Below, in pieces: positions 45,101-52,157 of a DNA stretch of 64,000 bases. Positions within the stretch are counted from its first letter, which is position 1. Every line of letters starts with the position of its first letter. Under the pieces are notes generated by a model. It had not been told where the DNA came from and ran no database searches. It saw nothing but the letters and a program-made list of their open reading frames with translations. A program made the translations under genes and the position numbers. The DNA comes from Nitrospirota bacterium. Lineage in GTDB: Bacteria > Nitrospirota > Nitrospiria > Nitrospirales > Nitrospiraceae. The stretch lies in NCBI GenBank assembly GCA_030645475.1, contig JAUSMA010000060.1:310001-374000 (forward strand). Reading direction: 5' to 3'.

Positions 45101-46493
45101 GTGCCAAATCGTTTCCCGCATGCAGATGGATGGTTCCTCCCCCTGCCGTACTGACTTGGCCGGCCGTAATCGTGAGATCTCTCCCGGCGCGGCCGAGGAT
45201 GTTCCATCGCGCCCCCATTGACTGAAACTCACTATTGGTGAATGTCAGGTTTCGTCCCGCATTCAGATGAAACGTCCCCGCCTGGCCGAAGGGAAGTCCC
45301 AGTGAGTCGAGGGACGTGGTGGTCGTGACGTTGATGTCGTCCATTGCCAGCACGTTGATTTCGCCGCGGGCGGCGCCAGGCGTGAGCGACAAGAGCTCGG
45401 CATCCGAAAGATCGAATCGATCAGGAATACGCCCGTGGGTCGTCCCCAAGACCGTCCCGTTCGAGCTCACAGTGGTTCCGCCCAGCCAGACTTCACCGGC
45501 CACGCCTCCGGCGCCGGGCGTGACATCGATCGTCGCGCCGGACTCTACCTGCACGCTTCCCCCAGTGCGGATGCCGGACGCATCGCGCGTGGCCGCCGTC
45601 GCGATGACGGTGCCTCCGTGGGCCCCGGCTTCACCACCGGTGCTGAGCGTTCGGCTGCCGGCCCTCATGGTCACCTGCTCGCTGGCCACCAGCTCGATCC
45701 GGCCATTCCGCTGAACGACGCTGTTGGCCTGGATCAGATTCCCCTGATTCACGACCCGTCCCGCCATGGTCACCTGCCCGCCGTCCGCGAACAACTGCCC
45801 GAGATTCAACGCTTCCCCGACCGGCGCCGTCACCTGTGAGAGAAAGCCTCTCCCATCCGGGCGATTGGAGAGAAAGGCCGTGCTTCCGGCTCCCAGGGAC
45901 ACGTGCCCGTTCGTGCTGGTGATGATGCCGGTCGCCGCGTTCTCGACGTTCGGTGCAAAGAGATAGACGCCTTCGACTCCGGCATTGATGGCGCCCGCAT
46001 TCCTGATGGCTCCGTTCGTCCCGCTGTTCTGGAAGAGATACAGGCCGTTCAAGAAATTACTATCGCTGAGGTTGAGGGTCGATGCGGCAAACATGCCTCC
46101 GACACTCACCTGGCCGGTCGGACCGATAAAGACACCGTTGGGATTGAGTAAGATCAACGACCCGGTGGCAGTCAACATCCCGTCAATTTGCGTGGCAGGC
46201 CCGAACACCCTGACGAGCATCCATGCCGCCGCGTTAGGCTGGATCACGTTGACGATGTGATTCGACGCAATACTGAAGTCAGTCGCGTGGACGACGGCCC
46301 TGGCAGCTGATGTCACGATGTCGGTTCTAATTCTCCCATCGAGCTGGATTTGAGGGGTAAGGACTTCGACCGGACCATTCGTGATCGTGACGGCTGCCTG
46401 CACCGGCAGCGCAAGAGTCGCAGAGAGCACCCAGACCAATCCTACCGTCGTCCCTTGGCGGATGGCATTCAATCGGCGCCCGGTCCTATTCAT
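42141..46493 (-). CDS. TpsA filamentous haemagglutinin-type exoprotein
   Basis: The protein has 1450 residues. Start 46493 has GGAG 7 bases upstream. A signal peptide (residues 1-34) precedes the TPS domain (about residues 35-270), with LNPNGVFIGPTGQVSVGGMFAASTL near residue 116, the conserved secretion motif. The rest is a right-handed beta-helix-like series (many GGxxxxxAxNDIx and AGGNVEMT units). The last 130 residues are a Ser/Ala/Gly-rich stretch and a lysine-rich tail (DGEKDKKSQMARSVQMKRG). It is secreted by the TpsB next to it and should be a large surface adhesin or biofilm protein. No toxin domain is seen. Confidence 0.87.
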   Translation of the reverse strand: MNRTGRRLNAIRQGTTVGLVWVLSATLALPVQAAVTITNGPVEVLTPQIQLDGRIRTDIVTSAARAVVHATDFSIASNHIVNVIQPNAAAWMLVRVFGPATQIDGMLTATGSLILLNPNGVFIGPTGQVSVGGMFAASTLNLSDSNFLNGLYLFQNSGTNGAIRNAGAINAGVEGVYLFAPNVENAATGIITSTNGHVSLGAGSTAFLSNRPDGRGFLSQVTAPVGEALNLGQLFADGGQVTMAGRVVNQGNLIQANSVVQRNGRIELVASEQVTMRAGSRTLSTGGEAGAHGGTVIATAATRDASGIRTGGSVQVESGATIDVTPGAGGVAGEVWLGGTTVSSNGTVLGTTHGRIPDRFDLSDAELLSLTPGAARGEINVLAMDDINVTTTTSLDSLGLPFGQAGTFHLNAGRNLTFTNSEFQSMGARWNILGRAGRDLTITAGQVSTAGGGTIHLHAGNDLALVDGPNGFASVNTASVGGDVSLSAVNDVVIPSPFERYSNSRSSLSGLPGVHVGLPGNLTIRAGNDVRGPVSTRNQRGPGFTLQGGIADVAAGRDIGTELAPVNLILGGRIDNGDGTFTVPRNTANLNAGRSIFFSLAEDFGLRESGFLSANSSLNLTARTGNILIEPGRPTGEFAAARRLFPANFSATADEGSIILVTDTRELSFWPSPTGSIRLSARQEIKGQGPLQQLIVQDSVLIYTGTPGDPAARWVRVNEAVALADPNLRPWLQRWGDLSFQGSSENVPNVPGFSFILAGFPPMDLRVKPTVLGRAGIPAVLKLNEGTVESLLGQDVQQFQIDQALRTAFTSTAPPAATINLSTQLGDISGLLLTFLSPYLRQTTISSGGDIRGILATGISLPQLANGEAAARIHAAGSIELRRTPGFTTSGITFVGNGNAEVRANRNIDLGDSIGIVHRIGLTPATINQRQQGGLLDIGAGGNVEMTQSQMATLNGGNIFIHGADGVRIVDATGRPIPGAVETRALLIDQSGRLILALPDQNGTAVPIQAYKTTLVPDQASLFTAQDVINGQVELVWKPLFVEQTGQLFLIGGQRVHQGEQIVFQQKVVLVDRNPVRDANGAVLLVDGRPALVDGRLMLSIGGQDVTVITPVGGKVNVGGTVAGGNAEQTGIVTLRGGSIRILSTGDVDVNRSRIGTFDSGNILIKSTAGTINAGSGSKDERAHFVINNGDGTSTTATVPGSGIFTWERDDPDFSTLPFPAFNTPQMNALFARITKRRFLGRDATDLVAEFDRLTEIRKVEYDRIFEEFIQAPFGPGSRPLQLGDISLIAARNIDVPQAGIRGRRINLEAGDALNLLGGSIIGKATFSASSVSGSLGAFAGAAAGSVGGASVSAAGGAGGGSVGGLSGATSTVSATSASTSTTSSTAAKAVEQVQQTTAESTGSPASNSGKQVASKDGEKDKKSQMARSVQMKRGVIIQVDVKPQAQPGG

Positions 46494-46513
46494 CGCGATT
46501 CTCCTCACTCATC

Positions 46514-48343
46514 TTAAAATCCAACACTGACCATAAAATGCGTAAACGTATCGCCACGCTTGGTCGTGCCGGTCGTCTGCAGCGCCATCGCGTGATCGAG
46601 CTGCAGATTCAGGTTGATCGGCTCGATCCTCATCCGCAGGCCTCCGCCGGCGCCTTCAAGCCGGGAGATGTCTTGTTGCCCGGCCGGTGCCCGCTTGGTC
46701 CAGAGCCTGGCGTAGTCGTAGAAGGCGACCAACTTCATCGTCGCCTTCACCTCCGAACTCCGCCGCCGTTGCCAGAAATAATCGATCGGAATGGATGGCA
46801 AGTCCGGCGTGTACAGTTCCGCGCGCCAGAGCAAGGCGTTGTCCCCCAACGCTTGGTTTTGAATGTAGCCGCGCACCGTATCCATTCCACCGGCAAAAAA
46901 CTGCTCGGCAGGAATCAGCGGCTCAGAGGCCCATTGCCCATCGACTCGAGCGGACAACAGAAACTCGTTCGGCAAGGGCTGCATACGGCTGATGCCGCTC
47001 TTCACCACTCCGAATGTGCCGGTCGAACCGGCACGGTTCCCGGGGAATTCGTCGGGATTGTTCGGGTCTCCTTGAAAGTCTTTCTTGCCTCCGCCAGGAA
47101 TGAGTCCGGCGACGTAGCCGGTCAGGGTCGTGGTGAAGGTCGTCATCCCGTACGAGTCGGGATAGGTTCCCGTGTAACCGGCCGAAACCGGCAGATATTG
47201 GATGGGGCTCAACACGATCGCGGTGCCTAGATCTCCGGGAAAGGTGGCTTCCGTTTTCTCCAGCCGTTTGAAGTCGGCGCCGATCGAGAGCTGATGCCCG
47301 GCCTTGCCGCCTTTGAAAATCGGAAAGAGATAGCGAAAGCCGCCCACCGTCGCATTTCCTGCCACGGCGATGTCGCCTCCCCCGCTGATGGGCAACGAGG
47401 TTCCGGCCAGAGTCGAGTTGCTACTCACCTTCGAGGCATACACCGCCAGCAAATGGTCGGGCCAGGTGAGCGGCGCGACATAGCTGAAGCCGTAGGCCTG
47501 CACCGCTCCCCAATTTGTCGGCGTCTGCGTCGTCTGCAGCGTCAGGATATGGTCCTGTCCCCAGAGATTGCCGTATTGCGCTTCCCAGGTCATACGGGCA
47601 GCCGGCGTGGTGAACGGGCCTTTGTTATCGCCCGTCATCTTCGCATGGAGCGGCAGCCGGTCTTTCGCCTTCAATTCCAAGTCCACTGTGCCCTGCTCAC
47701 TACCGGGCTTCAGCACCGGCGCGATCTTGAGGTCGGGATTGGCGTTGACGGCATCCAGTTGTTTCACGAAATCCGGCTCATAGAGCAGCGCGCCGATCTG
47801 TACCGAGGGCAGTTTCCCGAGAATGTTGTACCGGGAGAAATAGCGGTTGCCGGTCACCGTCACGCCCAAGAGATGGCCTTCGACGACATCGAGCCGCACG
47901 GAGCCCTGTTCGACCGATTGTTCCGGCACGACGACGAGGATCGTCGGATATCCCAACTGCTGATAGGATTTTTCCAGTTCGACCCTCGCCCGGTCGATAT
48001 CCTTGATCGTCTTCCCCGGTCCCTTATACTTGTTCAGGACCTCATCGATCTTCTCGCGGGAGAGGAGCGTGCTGCCGTCTACCACAAATTCAAGAATGGA
48101 AAACCCGACCGGTTCGACTTGATTCGATGTGGGAAGAGACGGCTCAGCCGAAGTTGCCCCGTTGGAGCCAGTGCTCTTTGCAGCCGACTCAGCACGCGAT
48201 GTCGGCCGGACCGGGCCTGGAAGGGTCGGCCGATCCGGCAGGACCGGTCGAACGGAGACATCGGCAACAGCCCACGCGTCTGCCATTCCGCCGCCCATCA
48301 TGAGTCCCAATGCCACAATGACACCTCCGAACCGTCTCGCCAT
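46514..48343 (-). CDS. TpsB/ShlB-type two-partner secretion transporter
   Basis: The protein has 609 residues. After a signal peptide (residues 1-25) and a Pro/Ser-rich linker, POTRA domains cover about residues 80-225. They include LEFVVDGSTLLSREKIDEVL, YQQLGYPTILVVVPEQSVEQG and VRLDVVEGHLLGVTVTGN. A 16-strand barrel of the ShlB/FhaC type covers the C-terminus, with EQFFAGGMDTVRGYIQNQALGD near residue 480 and a terminal Phe. It moves the TpsA protein encoded 20 bases downstream across the outer membrane. A Pho-like lattice lies 100-170 bases upstream. Confidence 0.9.
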   Translation of the reverse strand: MARRFGGVIVALGLMMGGGMADAWAVADVSVRPVLPDRPTLPGPVRPTSRAESAAKSTGSNGATSAEPSLPTSNQVEPVGFSILEFVVDGSTLLSREKIDEVLNKYKGPGKTIKDIDRARVELEKSYQQLGYPTILVVVPEQSVEQGSVRLDVVEGHLLGVTVTGNRYFSRYNILGKLPSVQIGALLYEPDFVKQLDAVNANPDLKIAPVLKPGSEQGTVDLELKAKDRLPLHAKMTGDNKGPFTTPAARMTWEAQYGNLWGQDHILTLQTTQTPTNWGAVQAYGFSYVAPLTWPDHLLAVYASKVSSNSTLAGTSLPISGGGDIAVAGNATVGGFRYLFPIFKGGKAGHQLSIGADFKRLEKTEATFPGDLGTAIVLSPIQYLPVSAGYTGTYPDSYGMTTFTTTLTGYVAGLIPGGGKKDFQGDPNNPDEFPGNRAGSTGTFGVVKSGISRMQPLPNEFLLSARVDGQWASEPLIPAEQFFAGGMDTVRGYIQNQALGDNALLWRAELYTPDLPSIPIDYFWQRRRSSEVKATMKLVAFYDYARLWTKRAPAGQQDISRLEGAGGGLRMRIEPINLNLQLDHAMALQTTGTTKRGDTFTHFMVSVGF

Positions 48344-48444
48344 GCCTCATCATTTCCTCTGGTAACCGAGCCCCTGTTGTCGGCCTGTCTGCTCTTCGTC
48401 TGGGCTCCTGCAGGACAGGGACAGCCCGGCAGTCCATTTGCTGC

Positions 48445-48513
48445 ATGCTACGCGTAAAGAAGTATCGTTCAATTGTTACGGCGGGGTTACTGACAACTTG
48501 TGGCGCTGTTAAC
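48445..48513 (-). promoter_or_regulatory. Pho-box-like lattice between tpsB and the gspC-like gene
   Basis: On the minus strand TAAC cores lie at 48511-48508, 48489-48486 and 48478-48475, steps of 22 and 11 bases. TAGCAT at 48450-48445 is a possible -10, 24 bases past the last. On the plus strand the same lattice reads GTTAC, GTTAC, CTTGT, GTTAA at 48475, 48486, 48497 and 48508. It may serve both divergent genes; the minus reading is cleaner. Confidence 0.5.
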
Positions 48514-48604
48514 TTCTGGCAAACAGGCCTTTCCCCCATTGCCATTGGCCGTCGCTCGGCATAGGCTCTCTTCGACTTCAGAAAGACCAAGGACACATCG
48601 CCTC

Positions 48605-49480
48605 ATGAAATCGACTCACATCCGGCGTCTCGTCATCGTGCTGTATCTCCTCGCAGCCACACTGCTCCTTGCGCACTCGATCAACGCGTTTGTCGAGCAT
48701 GAGCTCACCGCGATGCCCGGGTCCGGCTCGGACAAGACTGTGACGACCGAGCCGGGTTCCCCACGCACTGAATCCTCGATTCAGCTTGTCGAGCAGATCA
48801 GGGCCAGCAGCTTGTTTCCGCTTCCGACACAACCGTCCGTCCTCTCAGCTAACGGCGCACCGGCCGCACTCCCGAAGCCTCCGCTCGACATTGCCAAGAA
48901 GCTCCGCTTGCTTGGCACCATTGTGAGCGACCGGGAGGGCGGAGCTGCCGTGATCGAGGATATCGCCTCGAAGCGGCAGGGTTTATTCCATCTCCACGAC
49001 ACCATCCCCGATCTCGGTGAGATCCATGCGATCCGACGCGACGGTGTTGTGATTCGCCTCGATGACCAGGAAGAACTACTCGAACCGGCCGTGCTGCAAC
49101 AGGATCAGGCCCGGCCGGTGCCCGTTGCCATGACCTCATCACAACAGGCCTTCGTTCCGCTGCTGAAACGCACATTGGATCGCCGGGAAGTGCTGGAGGC
49201 CGTCAGCGACCCCACCAAGCTGATGATGCAGGCCCACGCAGTGCCGCACATTACGAACGGGACTCTGAACGGGTTTCGCCTCGACTTCGTTGCCCCGGCC
49301 AGCTTCTTCGAGAAAGCGGGTTTTCTATACGGCGATGTAATTCAACGCATCAACGGAGTCGAGATTCGCGATCCTGGATGGTTGCTGAGTTCGTTTCAGC
49401 AGGTCGTGAACGAACGCACCGTGAAAGTCGACTTGATCCGTTCCGCGCAAAACGCGACGCTCACCTACGATCTCCGCTAG
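48605..49480 (+). CDS. GspC-like inner-membrane protein, isolated
   Basis: The protein has 291 residues from MKSTHIRRLV (48605); the longer frame has no matching start. One transmembrane helix (about residues 9-27, LVIVLYLLAATLLLAHSI) leads to a periplasmic linker. A GspC homology region (LDIAKKLRLLGTIVSDREGGAAVIEDIASKRQGLFHLHDTI) follows, then a C-terminal PDZ-like domain (about residues 195-291, GFRLDFVAPASFFEKAGFLYGDVIQRINGVEIRDP). GspC recruits substrates and the outer-membrane secretin in type II secretion. No other gsp gene is in the window, so it either serves a system elsewhere or acts alone. Confidence 0.82.
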   Translation: MKSTHIRRLVIVLYLLAATLLLAHSINAFVEHELTAMPGSGSDKTVTTEPGSPRTESSIQLVEQIRASSLFPLPTQPSVLSANGAPAALPKPPLDIAKKLRLLGTIVSDREGGAAVIEDIASKRQGLFHLHDTIPDLGEIHAIRRDGVVIRLDDQEELLEPAVLQQDQARPVPVAMTSSQQAFVPLLKRTLDRREVLEAVSDPTKLMMQAHAVPHITNGTLNGFRLDFVAPASFFEKAGFLYGDVIQRINGVEIRDPGWLLSSFQQVVNERTVKVDLIRSAQNATLTYDLR

Positions 49481-49542
49481 GCCAGTCCGTCTCGCTCACC
49501 ATCCATGTCTGGACCATACCGGCAACGGTTGTCTCGCCCGAA

Positions 49543-49581
49543 TGTAACCGGAAGTTAATCGAGGCGTAACTGGGTCGTTAT
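49543..49581 (+). promoter_or_regulatory. Quadruple Pho-box-like repeat before the outer-membrane protein
   Basis: TGTAAC, GTTAAT, CGTAAC and CGTTAT begin at 49543, 49554, 49565 and 49576, each exactly 11 bases apart. They face the gene at 49645. No -10 is clear at the expected distance. Confidence 0.55.
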
Positions 49582-49644
49582 CGTCTCTCTCCATCCTGGC
49601 TTCGTCACAGGATCCATACGAAACAGGACGAGAGGAGGCTGGCT

Positions 49645-50472
49645 TTGAGATCGGTGCAATGGCGAGCAATGATCAGGGTACTGCTGTTAGGTGTCGCAAT
49701 CACGGGCACCCACTCCATTGCGCAGGCGGAATGGTATGCCGGAGGATATGGAGGGCTCAGCACGTCGGGCTCGATCACCGACGCCACCATGCCGCTCAGG
49801 GGACAACGGCTCGCAGAGCAACAATTTCCGCAAGCCAATGAACCGCTCAATAGTAATGGTCGCGGCACGCTGACCCAAACGTTCAAGACATCGGATATCT
49901 CGCTCAAAAATTCTGTCATCTTTGGAGGAAAGGTCGGATACTTTTTTACCGAGGAGAAACTCTCCTGGCTCGGCGTCGAACTGGAGGCCTTCACCACAAA
50001 CCCGAAGATCAAGTCCCAAACACTCACGACCACCCAAGATATTCAGTATCAACCCAACACTCCCGCAGCCGCGAACCAATGCCCGCCTCAAAATATCATC
50101 AATCCCCAGCCGAACTGCCCGGCATCTGTGCTCAATAGATCGAGCCTGACCTTACAGGAGTCGTCCCTGCGCGTCACAACGGTGGCCTTCAACCTCATTG
50201 CCCGTTATCCGGGACAATTCTTCCAGCCCTACGCCGGCGTCGGAGCCGGAGCCTTCTATTTTTCCTCCTCAAATGGGAGTATCCAAGGCCGTCAGTTCCG
50301 TCCCGGCCTTAATCTGCTCGCGGGAACCAAAGTTCGCGTTACAGACGAGTGGGGGCTGTTCGCGGAAGGAAAGTACAATATTGCCAATGTCGGCAACTTC
50401 GATCCGACCCTCGGCCTGAGCGGCATGTACAGCATCTTTCACCTCGTCGCGGGGGTCGCGTACCACTTTTAA
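49645..50472 (+). CDS. Outer-membrane beta-barrel protein (OmpA-like barrel)
   Basis: The protein has 275 residues from a TTG start, with GAGGAGG 6 bases upstream; GTG 49654 is an alternative. The signal peptide ends near AQAEW (about residue 30). The mature protein shows alternating strands: WYAGGYGGLSTSGSI at the start, NSVIFGGKVGYFFTEEKLSWLGVELEAF, then FQPYAGVGAGAFYF and a last strand FHLVAGVAYHF with terminal Phe. This is the 8-stranded OmpA/Opa-like porin fold. It is probably a surface-stability or adhesion protein. An 11-bp repeat box lies upstream, so phosphate control is likely. Confidence 0.82.
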   Translation: MRSVQWRAMIRVLLLGVAITGTHSIAQAEWYAGGYGGLSTSGSITDATMPLRGQRLAEQQFPQANEPLNSNGRGTLTQTFKTSDISLKNSVIFGGKVGYFFTEEKLSWLGVELEAFTTNPKIKSQTLTTTQDIQYQPNTPAAANQCPPQNIINPQPNCPASVLNRSSLTLQESSLRVTTVAFNLIARYPGQFFQPYAGVGAGAFYFSSSNGSIQGRQFRPGLNLLAGTKVRVTDEWGLFAEGKYNIANVGNFDPTLGLSGMYSIFHLVAGVAYHF

Positions 50473-50622
50473 CGAACCATGAACGCGGGTACATTACGTC
50501 CCCACCCGGCTCCACTTTCACGGCACGAGTTCCACCACAGGCCCAGCACGTTTTAGCGATTGCGTTCCCATCCTTCGGGCGAGGATACTCGGCGCTGTAG
50601 CGCCTGCGGTGAGGAAACCAGC

Positions 50623-52107
50623 ATGACTCGATCCGACAGCCGTCCCCCGGTTCGCCGTCCTTCCGGTGCCCTGTCCTCGAAAGTCGAGCGTGAGATCAAG
50701 CTGGCCATCGATCCTGGTTTCCGCCTGCCCACTCTTCCCGGTATCCCGCTGCCGCGACACCTACTGACCTCGACCTACTACGACACCTCCCAGTACGACC
50801 TGGCCCATGCGGGGATCACCCTCCGCCATCGCATCGTGCGAGGAAAACAGGCCTGGCAATTGAAACTCCCTCTGATGAAAGACCGGCAAGAAATCGAGCT
50901 GGTCGATCGCCAATCCATTCCACCGGCCACCTTCCGCGATCTGCTCTTTCTCCATTTGAGACAACGAGAGCTGCTGCCGGTCGCAACACTACGGGTCTGG
51001 CGCGCCGGCGTCCGCGTGCGCATAGACAAGATCGATATCGCAGCGGTCACGATCGACCAGGTGTCGGTCGTGAAGGATGGAGTCGTGCTTGATCGTTTTC
51101 GAGAACTCGAAATCGAACAAGTAAATGGGACAGACGCGATGCTACTCGACCTCGAACGGCAGCTTCGTCGAGCGGGAGCCCACGATCATGACGGGCGCCC
51201 CAAGCTCTTTCGCGCACTCTCCCTGCCTGCGCCAAAACCTGAACCGCCTCCGGCGCCTGATGCGCCGGTGATCGATCATGTGAAGTGGATCCTTGCACGT
51301 CATCTCCGATGGCTGCTGGCGCATGACCCAGGCGCCAGACTCGGAAGGGAAGCCGAAAGCCTGCACCAAATGCGCGTGGCCACGAGACAGTTGCGCGTTG
51401 TCCTGCGCACCGCCAGGCCCCTACTCCTTCCTGTATGGGCCGACTCGTTGCACGATGAGCTGCGCTGGCTCGGCCAACTATTGGGACCGGCTCGCGATCT
51501 CGATGTCCAACTCGCCTATTTCCGGGAAGAAAGTACGGCACTCGATGCGGGAGACCGCCGACCGCTGGCACCCTTCATCGCCCACCTGAAAGTCCAGAGA
51601 AACCATGCCCACGACGTCCTGCTGCGGGAGTTACAGGGCGCACGATATCTCGACCTCATCAGGCGGCTCCAGGACGCAACGGTGAATCCCACCGCTGTCG
51701 AATCTGCCGTGACCTTGCACGACCTCGCCACAGGCACGTTCAAGAAACTGCGGAAGGTGCTTCGCCTGGTCGGTGCGTCACCCACCAGTGCCATGATCCA
51801 CGAAATCAGGATCAAAACTAAACGGGCTCGCTATGCAGCGGAACTGGCGGAGCCGGTCGTCGGTAAACCAGCTACTCGTTTTATCAAAAAAGCGCGAGTC
51901 GTCCAGGATGTCTTAGGGATGTATCAGGATGCCATTCAAGCCGAAGCCTTTGTCAGGGCCTTCCTCAAGCAATCGGCCAGCGTGAGGGCGGCATTCGTTG
52001 CCGGGCGCATGGTCGAACGTCAGCGAGAGCGTCGCGCGAAAGCGAGCAAAGAGATGCGGGCGCTCTGGGAAGGGCTGTTGAAGCGAGGGGAAAACGCTTG
52101 GGGATAA
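50623..52107 (+). CDS. CYTH-CHAD domain protein (triphosphatase/polyphosphate-binding)
   Basis: The protein has 494 residues from ATG 50623. Residues about 20-195 form a CYTH domain with the metal-binding E-x-E-x-K motif in KVEREIKLAID, and RHRIVRGKQAWQLKLPLM. Residues 225-480 are a CHAD domain: LHQMRVATRQLRVVLRTARPLL and IHEIRIKTKRARYAAELAEPV contain its conserved histidines and basic residues. CYTH enzymes cleave triphosphates and CHAD binds polyphosphate granules. Location in a phosphate-responsive neighbourhood fits storage-phosphate metabolism. It is the last host gene before tRNA-Thr and the integrative element. Confidence 0.9.
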   Translation: MTRSDSRPPVRRPSGALSSKVEREIKLAIDPGFRLPTLPGIPLPRHLLTSTYYDTSQYDLAHAGITLRHRIVRGKQAWQLKLPLMKDRQEIELVDRQSIPPATFRDLLFLHLRQRELLPVATLRVWRAGVRVRIDKIDIAAVTIDQVSVVKDGVVLDRFRELEIEQVNGTDAMLLDLERQLRRAGAHDHDGRPKLFRALSLPAPKPEPPPAPDAPVIDHVKWILARHLRWLLAHDPGARLGREAESLHQMRVATRQLRVVLRTARPLLLPVWADSLHDELRWLGQLLGPARDLDVQLAYFREESTALDAGDRRPLAPFIAHLKVQRNHAHDVLLRELQGARYLDLIRRLQDATVNPTAVESAVTLHDLATGTFKKLRKVLRLVGASPTSAMIHEIRIKTKRARYAAELAEPVVGKPATRFIKKARVVQDVLGMYQDAIQAEAFVRAFLKQSASVRAAFVAGRMVERQRERRAKASKEMRALWEGLLKRGENAWG

Positions 52108-52157
52108 GAAGGGAATGAGAAGAAGTCTCCACAGCCATGAGTCGCTAGCGATCGAGA

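Noticed and set aside
47294-48457. Plus-strand frame of 387 codons
   Set aside because: It is antisense to tpsB, whose POTRA and barrel motifs are clear. High-GC DNA often gives such shadows.
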